In this document: positions 1-7,768 of the stretch, one piece after another
Position numbering within the stretch: the stretch's first letter is position 1
Layout of the letters: each line of letters starts with the position of its first letter
NCBI GenBank assembly: GCA_001917135.1
Contig: MNTT01000016.1
Coordinates: 541,831 to 605,830 of the forward strand
Source: Acetobacter sp. 46_36
GTDB taxonomy: Bacteria > Pseudomonadota > Alphaproteobacteria > RF32 > CAG-239
Reading direction: 5' to 3'
DNA length: 64,000 nucleotides
The notes under the pieces: generated by a model
The model's input: only the letters and a program-made list of their open reading frames with translations
Databases searched by the model: none
What the model was told of the DNA's origin: nothing
Made by a program: the position numbers and the translations under genes

Positions 1-412
1 GCTCACCGATACTTAACGTTATCGCCACGTCAAATTTTTTTATTGCGGCAATTATCCGGCACAAGCGGTCTTTAGTGTAATACATATCTTCACCCGACTG
101 CATAACAATGGTCTTAAAGCCCATATCGGCAGCCTTGCGGGCGGTTTCCACCAGTTCCGCCTCGTCCATACGGTAACGGCAGACGTGCGTATTGCCGCGG
201 CGGATACCGCAATACAGGCAGTTATTGCGGCAAATATTGGAAAATTCTATCAACCCGCGCAAATGTACTTCATCTCCGACATTTTCCTTACGGACGGCAT
301 CGGCACGACGGAACAGCTCCTGTTGGTTTGCTTCGTTGCTTAGCAGGCGGACGATTTCCCTTTTATCCGGTACAGGGGCTTGGGGCGGAAGCGGAACTTC
401 AGACTGCGGCAT
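1..412 (-). CDS. hydE: HydE-like radical SAM maturase (partial)
   Basis: Only the N-terminal 137 codons are present; the gene runs off the left edge. The translation has a radical-SAM CX3CX2C motif (C61, C65, C68 in CRNNCLYCGIRRGN), preceded by HLRGLIEFSN and followed by QSGEDMYY. That arrangement is typical of HydE, which helps build the H-cluster of [FeFe]-hydrogenase. BioB and PylB share the fold but fit less well. The ATG at 412 lies inside the end of mnmA (14 bp overlap) with AAAGGA about eight bases upstream, so translation is probably coupled. If intact it implies fermentative hydrogen metabolism, but no hydrogenase gene is in the window. Confidence 0.8.
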   Translation of the reverse strand, partial: MPQSEVPLPPQAPVPDKREIVRLLSNEANQQELFRRADAVRKENVGDEVHLRGLIEFSNICRNNCLYCGIRRGNTHVCRYRMDEAELVETARKAADMGFKTIVMQSGEDMYYTKDRLCRIIAAIKKFDVAITLSIGE

Positions 413-1490
413 TCTGCGTTCCTTTTATAAAACCGCCGCCCAACACATATCCGTCATTATCATAAAAAACAGCGGATTGTCCGGCTGCCACAGCCTTTTG
501 TCGGCTAAAAAAGCGGATTGCGGCCGTATCTGCAGACTGCGGCAGAAACTCGGCGGCAACCGGCGCCTGCGACGACCTCAGCCGTACCTGAATTTCCGTT
601 TTTTCAGCCAGCGGCGGAACTGACAGCCAAGTCAGACCATCGGCAACCAATGCTTCTTTATAACACTCCTCTTCATATCCCAGGACGACTTCGTTTTTTT
701 CCTTATCCAGTTTGATAACATACAGGGGACGGTCGGCACTGATGCCCAGCCCGCGGCGCTGGCCCACCGTGTAGTTCCAAATTCCGCGGTGCGTTCCCAA
801 TACTTTTCCGGCGGTATTGACAAAGTTTCCGGGTTTGGGCTCCGTTTGCAAAATGTCGTTAATATCTCCGGTATAAAAGTCCTGGCTGTCAGGCTTGTCG
901 CTGACATTCAGACCATATTTACGGGCAATTTCCCGCACCTCGCTTTTGGTAAAATCTCCGAGCGGCAGCATTATTTTCGCCAGCTGCTCCTGCTGCAGGC
1001 GATAAAGAAAATAACTCTGGTCCTTTTTTTCATCAACGGCGCGACGCAGCTGATAACGCTGCAGCTTTTCATTATACGAAAGACGCGCATAGTGTCCGGT
1101 GGCAAACTTGTCAAATGCTATCCCCTGCTCGGCGGCGCTCAGCGGCAAGGCCGCAAACTTAATGGCTGCGTTGCAGATAACGCACGGGTTCGGCGTGCGA
1201 CCGGCGAGATATTCCGACTTAAAATTGTCCAAAACGAGCTTTTGATATTGTTTGGTACAGTCAATGACGCAATAGGGAATATCCAGCTTTTGGCACAAGG
1301 CGCGCGCTTCTTTGATATCTTCTTCTTCATGCGGCGAAAAACAGGCATCTTTATGCGCCGTTATATTATAATGTTTGGCTTTGTCCCAGATGGACATCGT
1401 TGCACCGATGACTTCGTGCCCCTGCTCTTTCAAGATACAGGCAACGGTGGAGGAATCAACGCCTCCGCTCATTCCGACAAGTATTTTCAT
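399..1490 (-). CDS. mnmA: tRNA 2-thiouridine synthase MnmA-type
   Basis: A 363-aa protein with the PP-loop SGGVDSS at residues 8-14, GRTPNPCVICN in the middle, FATGHYARL, KDQSYFLYRL and the C-terminal TVGQRRGLGI element, all diagnostic of MnmA. The family makes the 2-thio group of uridine 34 in tRNA for Glu, Gln and Lys. The start MKILVGMSGG at 1490 has GAGGAAC upstream; a longer frame exists but adds a non-conserved tail. The place where E. coli MnmA has its catalytic Cys199 (ICF motif) reads SQDFYTG, without cysteine. I recall a divergent MnmA subfamily with SQDF here, so this may be a lineage trait rather than damage. The gene overlaps hydE downstream. Confidence 0.88.
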   Translation of the reverse strand: MKILVGMSGGVDSSTVACILKEQGHEVIGATMSIWDKAKHYNITAHKDACFSPHEEEDIKEARALCQKLDIPYCVIDCTKQYQKLVLDNFKSEYLAGRTPNPCVICNAAIKFAALPLSAAEQGIAFDKFATGHYARLSYNEKLQRYQLRRAVDEKKDQSYFLYRLQQEQLAKIMLPLGDFTKSEVREIARKYGLNVSDKPDSQDFYTGDINDILQTEPKPGNFVNTAGKVLGTHRGIWNYTVGQRRGLGISADRPLYVIKLDKEKNEVVLGYEEECYKEALVADGLTWLSVPPLAEKTEIQVRLRSSQAPVAAEFLPQSADTAAIRFFSRQKAVAAGQSAVFYDNDGYVLGGGFIKGTQNAAV

Positions 1491-1599
1491 TTCAGTTCCT
1501 CTTTGATGTAATTTACAACTCACCAAAGAAATATAAAAATTCAAAGTTTTTACTTTCTTTGACGGGCTGAGTATAAAAGCGGTTTTAGGATTTGGCAAC

Positions 1600-1628
1600 A
1601 AAAAAAGCGGCGCACGATGCACCGCTTT
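1600..1628 (-). terminator. Rho-independent terminator
   Basis: Read on the minus strand, AAAGCGGTGCA and TGCGCCGCTTT form a stem around a short loop, followed by a run of seven T. It lies just after the stop of the gene at 1632-2201 and separates it from mnmA. Confidence 0.8.
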
Positions 1629-1631
1629 GGT

Positions 1632-2201
1632 TTAATAGCTAAAATATGCCGCAAATATTTTCCGGTAAATTTCCCGGCAAAACTGCAACGCCTGAGATGC
1701 CGATGCCTCATCGCACACGGCAATAAGGGCATATGCTGCCGAGGCAGGAGACTTTGCCGAAGTTTCTGCCGTCCAATAGTTTTCAGGCGTTATGGGAATA
1801 TCCGGGCAATATACGGCAGGGACATTTTCTGCAGAATATACTTTTGCCAAAACGCAGCGAAAACTGTTTTTCCATGCGTCAAAGCGTTTCAACTCTGCCT
1901 TTGCAGGCAGGCGGGCGTTGTGTACTGCCAGATATTCTTCCATTTCCTGCCGAGACACACGCGTTTCCGGGGTTCTCAGAGTATCCATGATGATATAAGA
2001 GTTCTCCGACAGAAAAATCCCCTCATACGCCGTTTCTGCCGCCAAACCGTTTTTGACCGTACGAAGCGCGCCGCAGTGAGGAACCGATGCAGCCAAATAC
2101 GCCTTAAACTCCGCAGGGCTGATGCCGACTGCCGACAAAAATCTTTCAAACAGTTCCTGATAATCTTCAGACGACTGCAGTGTAACATGTTCATGTTCCA
2201 T
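1632..2201 (-). CDS. Unrecognised 189-aa protein
   Basis: I do not recognise this acidic, soluble-looking protein. It has no signal peptide or membrane segment, contains five Cys and ends in an aromatic-rich tail (IFAAYFSY). The strand choice rests on the terminator just after its stop and on a protein-like composition (ELFERFLSAVGISPAEF). The start has no Shine-Dalgarno sequence. Instead ATTAAAAACATA sits five bases before the ATG, a motif also found before the genes starting at 9236 and 58663. It is probably monocistronic. Annotation as a hypothetical protein is the honest limit. Confidence 0.6.
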   Translation of the reverse strand: MEHEHVTLQSSEDYQELFERFLSAVGISPAEFKAYLAASVPHCGALRTVKNGLAAETAYEGIFLSENSYIIMDTLRTPETRVSRQEMEEYLAVHNARLPAKAELKRFDAWKNSFRCVLAKVYSAENVPAVYCPDIPITPENYWTAETSAKSPASAAYALIAVCDEASASQALQFCREIYRKIFAAYFSY

Positions 2202-2206
2202 AAAAA

Positions 2207-2218
2207 TATGTTTTTAAT
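2207..2218 (-). promoter_or_regulatory. Start-proximal motif ATTAAAAACATA
   Basis: This 12-nt sequence lies five bases upstream of the ATG at 2201, where a Shine-Dalgarno sequence would be. Identical copies at 9242-9253 and 58670-58681 precede two other minus-strand genes by five and six bases. The function is unknown. Confidence 0.5.
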
Positions 2219-2295
2219 GGTAAAAATTATAAATAACTGCGAAATATGGTATTTATAATTTGTATTATGTCAAGTAAAAAGCGTCAAAAAAACGC

Positions 2296-2324
2296 TTGAT
2301 TTTGTCTTTTAATTTGTCTATTAT
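2296..2324 (+). promoter_or_regulatory. Sigma-70 type promoter
   Basis: TTGATT (2296-2301) and TATTAT (2319-2324) are separated by 17 bases, about 40 bp upstream of the gene at 2365. A small inverted repeat (AAGCGT/ACGCTT) overlaps the -35 box and could be an operator or a weak terminator. Confidence 0.55.
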
Positions 2325-2364
2325 TTTTTAATATTTACAGACATCACCAGATACGGACAATACA

Positions 2365-3234
2365 ATGAAACGGACACTATTCAAAGCAGGGCTTTGTGCT
2401 GCGGCGGCATCGGCTTTATTTTTCAATGAAAAGAAGTGGGAAAACCGTCTCTTAAAAGAGCGGGCGGATTTTGACATACAAAAAGAAATCCTGCTGAATA
2501 AGATTAACCAATTGGAAAACCGGGATACGTCTTTCCGTTTTTATGAACATTTTGCCAACGGGGCTGATTATAAAACGATTAAAGCGATTGAACAGAGAAC
2601 TTTTGTACGGCCGCAGAACAACATTTACGCCCAATACCGTCCCAAAGCACTTTCTGCCGAAGTGATTGAAAACAATTACGCCGCCATGGCAAAAAATCTG
2701 CACGACTCCGACCTTGAATTTAGACGCAGACAGGCACTGGAAGCCTTTCAGAACAGCGACAGCGTTCCGGATATTCTGGAAAACGGCAGCCGCTTTATGC
2801 AAGCGACGCTTGACATGATGAGCAAACATAACCATGCCATGGGCGGAAGCCTCGCCAGAGCCATTAAAAATTCCGACGCAGAAAACGAACGGGAGCTTAA
2901 AGCCCGATACCTTATGTTTGAGATGAAAACAAAGCATAAAATGTATTTCAACAGGCATGACCTCTCTGTCGATTTTTACAGAATCGTTTTCCTGAAAAAC
3001 CTGTCTTTATACAAACAGACGGCAAAATTTATGACCTCGCTTACGGATTCGCTGGAAAATAATTATCTTAAAAAAGTTCAGCAAGACTCCCTGTTGTTTG
3101 AGAGAGAAAAACGGCGGCAAATCGATTCTATCATTAAGGAGAAACCCCGTATACCTCTGCTGAAATACAACTTTGCAGACCAAATGCCGGCGCCTTTTCA
3201 TTTTCAATTTCCGAACCCGAAAAGTTGCCGGTAA
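2365..3234 (+). CDS. Unrecognised membrane-anchored protein
   Basis: A 289-aa protein with a short hydrophobic N-terminus (about residues 8-21, KAGLCAAAASALFF) that could be a signal anchor, followed by a highly charged, mostly helical region with coiled-coil-like stretches (residues 25-55 and 225-265). The C-terminus is proline rich. I recognise no domain. There is no Shine-Dalgarno sequence before the ATG, but a good promoter lies about 40 bp upstream. It is convergent with the next gene, with about 55 bp between stops. Probably an envelope-associated protein of this lineage; the role is unknown. Confidence 0.65.
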   Translation: MKRTLFKAGLCAAAASALFFNEKKWENRLLKERADFDIQKEILLNKINQLENRDTSFRFYEHFANGADYKTIKAIEQRTFVRPQNNIYAQYRPKALSAEVIENNYAAMAKNLHDSDLEFRRRQALEAFQNSDSVPDILENGSRFMQATLDMMSKHNHAMGGSLARAIKNSDAENERELKARYLMFEMKTKHKMYFNRHDLSVDFYRIVFLKNLSLYKQTAKFMTSLTDSLENNYLKKVQQDSLLFEREKRRQIDSIIKEKPRIPLLKYNFADQMPAPFHFQFPNPKSCR

Positions 3235-3288
3235 CGCAATACTTTCAGAAAAAGTACCCAAAGCGCTGTTTGAAGACGTTTTCCAAAG

Positions 3289-4065
3289 TTATTGGCGGAT
3301 TTTTGCCATCATTTTGCAAAATAAAGCCCGACGGGCAGCTTCCCCTTCTTCCAATGCCGAAGCTATGCCGTACGCATCGGGTTCCTTTATAAGCAGGCTG
3401 TTTAAAATACGCTTAAGATTTTGCCCCGTGTCCTCTATATGCAACCCGGAAACAATGGCAGTCCCTGCCCCGTGTTTCTGCATAACGACAGCAGGCAGCG
3501 TTTTCCCCTCAAACTCGTATTCTGCCAATACTTGTATCCTGCTGTGCGGCAGCGGTTTAAAATACGGCCCGCCATGATAACTGGCAATATGCCGCTCATT
3601 ATCGGCGCGCCATAAAACTTTTGCAGCTGCCATTGACCTGAAATCCTGCGAATACGGGGCTATTCCCAACTCCCGGTGCAGCGTTCCGACGGCATCGGCG
3701 TCAATTAAGTTCAGCCCGCATTGCTGCACGACAGCGGCATCTTTAATATCCGTTTCAAAAAAAACATTACGGCTGGCATAATAGGCTCCGGCGCATATCC
3801 CGAAATAAACGCCTCCACTCTGCACATATTCGGCAATCTTTTGATTACCTCGGACTTTCAGTTTTTCCAAATACGGCGTAGCACGACCGCCGGGCATAAA
3901 AAAAGCCAGTACCCGGCCATTCAGCCGGTCATTTTTAATTATATCATCAGCCGTAACGGTATCTATTTTTATCCCCTGCGGAGAAAAATACTCTCTCAGG
4001 CTGTCCCGCAAAGGCCGGATATCACCGGTTCCGCTGTCATTATATATTAAAATTTCATCTCTCAT
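3289..4065 (-). CDS. BPL_N-domain (GATase1-like) protein
   Basis: A 258-aa protein resembling the N-terminal domain of eukaryotic-type biotin-protein ligases, a class I glutamine amidotransferase-like fold. The visible motifs are FFMPGGRATPY, the nucleophile-elbow-like GVYFGICAGAYYAS (Cys present), SYHGGPYF and the C-terminal GLHIE. Bacterial stand-alone BPL_N proteins have no settled function. The ATG at 4065 begins the conserved part (MRDEILIYNDSG); an upstream TTG would add 22 unconserved residues. Neither start has a strong ribosome binding site. It is divergent from the small membrane protein genes at 4190 onward. Confidence 0.75.
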   Translation of the reverse strand: MRDEILIYNDSGTGDIRPLRDSLREYFSPQGIKIDTVTADDIIKNDRLNGRVLAFFMPGGRATPYLEKLKVRGNQKIAEYVQSGGVYFGICAGAYYASRNVFFETDIKDAAVVQQCGLNLIDADAVGTLHRELGIAPYSQDFRSMAAAKVLWRADNERHIASYHGGPYFKPLPHSRIQVLAEYEFEGKTLPAVVMQKHGAGTAIVSGLHIEDTGQNLKRILNSLLIKEPDAYGIASALEEGEAARRALFCKMMAKIRQ

Positions 4066-4124
4066 GGCGAAATGATTGTATGTAATATTTTTTAAATGGC
4101 AAGTCTGTTTCTGTAAAAGATTAA

Positions 4125-4153
4125 TTGACAAAAAACATTTTTTTGATTATTTA
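4125..4153 (+). promoter_or_regulatory. Sigma-70 promoter for 4190 gene
   Basis: TTGACA (4125-4130) and TATTTA (4148-4153) with 17-base spacing, about 37 bp upstream of the ATG at 4190. The leader between is almost pure A/T and has no Shine-Dalgarno sequence. Confidence 0.6.
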
Positions 4154-4189
4154 TAAACTGATTACTTTATTTTTATTTAAATTTTGTGT

Positions 4190-4471
4190 ATGAAAAAATT
4201 ATTATTTATGCCGTTAATGATGTTATTGACGTCATGCGGCGAAGGCGGTTCATTCCTCAGAGTCAACAACTCTCTGGGATTGGCAAGTTTTATCGGTGTC
4301 GGACTTCTTGTCGGTGCGTGTCTCGGGTTTATCTATGCAATAATGCCGCGTATTGACATTATTACGGGAACTAAGATTACATCTTGTGAGAAAAAAACCA
4401 GTTGCGTTATTGGCGGGGCTGTTATTACGGCATGTGTCGCCTTTTTGGCGGGTTTATGCTATTTTAGCTGA
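4190..4471 (+). CDS. Small membrane lipoprotein-like protein, copy 1
   Basis: A 93-aa protein starting MKKLLFMPLMMLLTSCGEGG, with a plausible lipobox (LLTSC), then two hydrophobic segments (about residues 32-50 and 70-90) joined by IMPRIDIITG. It is a paralogue of the 95-aa protein at 5151: both have GSF near the new N-terminus, a Gly-rich first membrane segment ending in LGF plus aromatic residues and MP plus an acidic residue, then a second membrane segment. The ATG at 4190 follows an A/T-only leader; a TTG six bases upstream is less likely. Function unknown. Confidence 0.65.
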   Translation: MKKLLFMPLMMLLTSCGEGGSFLRVNNSLGLASFIGVGLLVGACLGFIYAIMPRIDIITGTKITSCEKKTSCVIGGAVITACVAFLAGLCYFS

Positions 4472-4500
4472 CAATATGACAATAGATAATAACCGGCCTT

Positions 4501-4914
4501 ATGGAAAACTTTATTTTAGCGGCGGTTCCGCCGACTGAATTAACCGTTTGGCAGTGTGCCTTTCTGGGAGCCTTGGGCGGCCTGTTGTTTGCTGCCGTCT
4601 GCTGGTACATTTACGGCAAAGATACAGACATTTTCTTCTGCCCCGCTTATAAATGCGGCGCAGCCGGCAGCATTCTTTTAGGTGCCGGATTGGGAATTCT
4701 GCTCTTGTGCTGGAATGATTTCCGAACGGCCTTGATGCCGCTGCTGTTTATTGTTCCGATATGGAACCTTTGCATTATGCACGCTTGCAAATACGATGCA
4801 TTGGACGGCAGCTGCCGCCATTTGGTTAAAAGCAGGACTCTTTGGACATCTTTCGGCTGTTCAGGGTTCTGCCTTGGCGTTTTATGCCTCTTCATCCGGG
4901 AAATGCTCGGCTGA
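4501..4914 (+). CDS. Unrecognised four-helix membrane protein
   Basis: A 137-aa hydrophobic protein with about four membrane segments (residues 18-38, 52-70, 75-95 and 113-133), Cys rich (nine Cys). It follows the 4190 gene by 29 bp and precedes a strong terminator, so the two probably form one transcript. No family recognised. The start at 4501 is the first ATG and fits the hydrophobic profile, but has no clear ribosome binding site. Confidence 0.55.
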   Translation: MENFILAAVPPTELTVWQCAFLGALGGLLFAAVCWYIYGKDTDIFFCPAYKCGAAGSILLGAGLGILLLCWNDFRTALMPLLFIVPIWNLCIMHACKYDALDGSCRHLVKSRTLWTSFGCSGFCLGVLCLFIREMLG

Positions 4915-4933
4915 TTTGGCCTCTTTTAATCAG

Positions 4934-4962
4934 GGGAGTTGTTTAATACAACTCCCGTTTTT
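4934..4962 (+). terminator. Rho-independent terminator
   Basis: GGGAGTTG and CAACTCCC form a perfect 8-bp stem with a seven-base loop, followed by GTTTTT. It closes the 4190-4914 unit. Confidence 0.85.
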
Positions 4963-5083
4963 ATGTCCGGTTTTATATCTGGCGAAAAATTTCATCCGGA
5001 CAGGACTGGGACAGGAATAAATTTTGCAATTCAGATTTATCCGGACATCTTTTGCGATTACAAATATCGACGGAAAATAAATA

Positions 5084-5111
5084 TTGACAAAATTTATATA
5101 TTTTTTATTAT
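5084..5111 (+). promoter_or_regulatory. Sigma-70 promoter for 5151 gene
   Basis: TTGACA (5084-5089) and TATTAT (5106-5111), 16 bases apart, about 40 bp upstream of the ATG at 5151. The rest of 4963-5150 is AT-rich with nothing else visible. Confidence 0.6.
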
Positions 5112-5150
5112 TTAAGCAGTTATTTTATCATTATAAATAAATTTTACATT

Positions 5151-5438
5151 ATGAAATCTCTATTATTTTTATCGTTGGCAGCGTTTGCCGTATCAAACGG
5201 AAACGACGGAAGTTTTTATCAAAATCCGGGCACTTATTTCTTATTTTCGGGAATAGGTTTTGCAATCGGGGCTGTTCTCGGATTCTTTTTTGCGAGAATG
5301 CCTAACTTTGATTATGAGGAAGTAAAGGTCAGCTTAAAAACGCTGCTCCCATGTATGCTGATTTGGGGCATTATCATTGCCGGCATCGGAGCTATGGCCG
5401 CATATCTTCATATTATGCACTGTATCTCCCTGCAATAG
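5151..5438 (+). CDS. Small membrane protein, copy 2
   Basis: A 95-aa protein, paralogous to the product of 4190-4471. It has a hydrophobic N-terminus, then NGNDGSF, a Gly-rich membrane segment (GIGFAIGAVLGFFFARMP), a short charged loop and a second membrane segment (about residues 65-88). Unlike copy 1 there is no lipobox Cys, so it may keep an uncleaved anchor or use a standard signal peptide. It is its own transcription unit, with a promoter 40 bp upstream and a perfect terminator downstream. The leader is A/T only without a Shine-Dalgarno sequence. Function unknown. Confidence 0.6.
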   Translation: MKSLLFLSLAAFAVSNGNDGSFYQNPGTYFLFSGIGFAIGAVLGFFFARMPNFDYEEVKVSLKTLLPCMLIWGIIIAGIGAMAAYLHIMHCISLQ

Positions 5439-5549
5439 CATTCAGCAGATGCGTTTACTACAGTATGCGTTTTGTTGCAATCTCCGGCTATTTCGGCGTT
5501 GTTGCAGAGTTTTGCATTTTACCGCTGCCGTTCTTGCCACAGCGTTCAA

Positions 5550-5590
5550 AAATCCCGTTTTGCCAAACAAAACGGGATTTTTATTTTATA
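5550..5590 (+). terminator. Rho-independent terminator
   Basis: A perfect 13-bp stem (AAATCCCGTTTTG with CAAAACGGGATTT, loop CCAAA) followed by a T-rich tail, about 110 bp after the stop at 5438. The next promoter begins about 12 bp further on. Confidence 0.9.
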
Positions 5591-5601
5591 TAAACAAAAT
5601 G

Positions 5602-5630
5602 TTGACAAAATATATTTCAAGTGGTATAAA
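5602..5630 (+). promoter_or_regulatory. Sigma-70 promoter for 5667 gene
   Basis: TTGACA (5602-5607) and TATAAA (5625-5630) with 17-base spacing, directly after the preceding terminator. Confidence 0.7.
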
Positions 5631-5666
5631 AGTTATACTTTATGTTTTTTTGAAAAGGTTTAGATT

Positions 5667-7160
5667 ATGCCGCAAAATAAAAATGTCAAAATTTACGATG
5701 AAAGCTGGTTAAAAACAATTGTTGAGGCGCAGGCCGGCGTTACTCCCGATTATGACCCCAAAGATACCTTTGGCGCATATTCCAGAGTTATTGAAAGGCA
5801 AAGCGCCGATTTCTTGGAAGATTATATTGCCGGTGCCGCAGTGCCTACAGCCGAAGCATCCGATTTGCTACCGGACTATTTTGCCATTTTGAGACAGTCT
5901 AAATACCACAGAATCGTCAAATCGCTGAAAAAGGCTGAAACTAAATATAAACTTGAAGCAATCAGCCGTCATAAAGAAGACGAAAAGAAAAAGGCTTTTC
6001 AGGCCACGCGTTTTAAAATCCTGAACAGCAAAAAAGAAGCGGCTCTTCTCAGTTCCAAAGATATGCTGCTCATTGCCTCTCTGCTTAAAGATGAAAAAGA
6101 ATATTCCACTGTCAGGATGCAGGATAAATTAAGAAGTTTCGCCATGGAAAAAATCAACCGGACCTTGCGGGGAGAAATGCCGGCTGATGAAGATTTTGCC
6201 AAACTTGCAGACACTTTCGGAACATACCAGCAAAAACGGCTGGTGAAAGACGGAATTGAAAACGGCATCGCTGTTTCGCAGAAAAAAGCAGCAGACACAT
6301 CTAAAGACAACCGCATTGTTTCGGCTGAAAACAAGAACACAAAGGCAACACCAGCGAATAGAACCCCGGAAGGAGGAAAACGCCAGAACAGTGAACACAA
6401 ACCAGCTGCCGCCGCGAAGAAAAAAGAACGCAAAGAGTTCTTTGCAAAAATGCGGGGCTGGGCAAAAAAAGCTACTATGGCAGCCATAACCATTATTCCT
6501 GCATCTGCGGCAGCGGCAAAAAAATGGACAAAGAAAGCTGCGGTTGTTACCGGATTGGCTTTTGTCGGATATTTCGGAGGAAAATTTGTACAAAACCAGT
6601 TCAGCAAAGCCGATGACAACGCCAAGCAAAACAAGACTGAAGTTACGGTAAAACAACAACAGCCGGTTCAGCAAAAAGTTTCTAAATCTCAGAAAAATAA
6701 AGAATCTAAAACTGCTGATTTCACAAAAGAAATGAGCGCATTGGAAAAAGCCTATAAAAACCGTTTTGACACGGCTCTGAAGATTATTTTGGGAGAAACA
6801 GCCCGTGATAAACTCTACCAACAGGTTGATAGTTTGGAAAAAGCCGGAAAAATTGAATACAAAGACGGGACAACGCGTGAGTGGTATGCCCATGCTTTTA
6901 CAATGTATAATCAATTGGCTCCGAACTCTAAAGAAAATAAAGCTGTTAAGAACCTTTTGTCAGGCGGGAATGAAGACAAGGCCTATATCCATTCGCTGGT
7001 TATCCAGTCGGGACGCGACGGCCGCGGCATTCAGGCAAGCGGTACGTACAGTGCATTTGACCATGCCGATAAAAAACTCCAGCAACAGCATCTGAAGAAC
7101 AGAAAAGCCGTTAAGCTGGCGGAACAAGCTGCCTTGGCTAAAGCGCAACATACCCGATAA
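5667..7160 (+). CDS. Unrecognised Lys-rich protein with one membrane segment
   Basis: A 497-aa basic protein I do not recognise. The first 200 residues are charged and probably helical. A low-complexity Lys/Asn/Ala linker (about 205-255) leads into a basic region with two hydrophobic stretches (about 268-285 and 292-310, AVVTGLAFVGYFGGKFV). Then comes a Gln/Lys linker and a C-terminal helical domain ending in an Ala/Lys tail. The topology suggests a cytoplasmic N-domain, a membrane anchor and an external C-domain. The start at 5667 has a weak AAAGG nine bases upstream. It is a single-gene unit with its own promoter and is convergent with the HD-domain gene. Confidence 0.65.
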   Translation: MPQNKNVKIYDESWLKTIVEAQAGVTPDYDPKDTFGAYSRVIERQSADFLEDYIAGAAVPTAEASDLLPDYFAILRQSKYHRIVKSLKKAETKYKLEAISRHKEDEKKKAFQATRFKILNSKKEAALLSSKDMLLIASLLKDEKEYSTVRMQDKLRSFAMEKINRTLRGEMPADEDFAKLADTFGTYQQKRLVKDGIENGIAVSQKKAADTSKDNRIVSAENKNTKATPANRTPEGGKRQNSEHKPAAAAKKKERKEFFAKMRGWAKKATMAAITIIPASAAAAKKWTKKAAVVTGLAFVGYFGGKFVQNQFSKADDNAKQNKTEVTVKQQQPVQQKVSKSQKNKESKTADFTKEMSALEKAYKNRFDTALKIILGETARDKLYQQVDSLEKAGKIEYKDGTTREWYAHAFTMYNQLAPNSKENKAVKNLLSGGNEDKAYIHSLVIQSGRDGRGIQASGTYSAFDHADKKLQQQHLKNRKAVKLAEQAALAKAQHTR

Positions 7161-7171
7161 TACGGGATATA

Positions 7172-7723
7172 CTATTCCGGCATATTCCGAAAAGGCAACG
7201 GTTCTTCCCGGTTTTGCAAATCTCGCAGCAAATTTCGGCCTAATGCCGTTTTGATTCCGGCGGCGGCAGAACGGCGAAATTCTTCCAAGTCCTTATCCGG
7301 GAATTTTTGTTCATAATCAAGCGATTGTACATACATATCCAACTTGTCCAAATCGCTGGCCAATTGCGCTTCCGGCGTTTCTCCGGCCTCATATTCGGCA
7401 AAAAGTTCCGCTGCCGCAGGGAAATCAGCTTCAACAGCAATTTCGGCCATTGCGGCAGTTTCCCTGACGGCTTTTGAGGAGTAGGCGGCATCAATAGGAG
7501 TGATGTCGCCAAGCTTGCTCTCTGCCAGGTCATGGCACAGGCAGAGTTTTATAACCTTGTCAAAATCATATTCCAACGCATTGCCCTGCGAGAGATACAA
7601 AGCCATTAGCGCCATCTGCCAGCTGTGCGACGCCACTGTTTCGGGTTCCGGCACGCCTTTCCTTTTCCAGCCGGTACGCGGCAGATGCTTTATTATTTCA
7701 GAATAAACCAGCAGACGTTTCAT
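7172..7723 (-). CDS. HD-domain phosphohydrolase (YfbR/HDDC2-like)
   Basis: A 183-aa HD-domain protein. The metal-binding set is visible: H33 in VASHSWQMA, H64-D65 in CLCHDLAES and a later Asp in ASDLDKLDMY. The order, length and the E-T-V-A-x-H-S-W signature match the YfbR/HDDC2 group, whose studied members remove phosphate from 5'-deoxynucleoside monophosphates. Substrate choice here is inferred from family only. GGAGAG precedes the ATG at 7723. The gene lies 45 bp downstream of the 84-aa gene at 7769-8023 on the same strand, so the two may be co-transcribed. Confidence 0.82.
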   Translation of the reverse strand: MKRLLVYSEIIKHLPRTGWKRKGVPEPETVASHSWQMALMALYLSQGNALEYDFDKVIKLCLCHDLAESKLGDITPIDAAYSSKAVRETAAMAEIAVEADFPAAAELFAEYEAGETPEAQLASDLDKLDMYVQSLDYEQKFPDKDLEEFRRSAAAGIKTALGRNLLRDLQNREEPLPFRNMPE

Positions 7724-7768
7724 ATTGCTCTCCTTATTTTTTGCATATTGCAGTATAGATTTCCGATT

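Noticed and set aside
789..1511. 240-codon plus-strand frame inside mnmA
   Set aside because: Complete MnmA motifs on the minus strand explain the sequence; the plus frame is a shadow.
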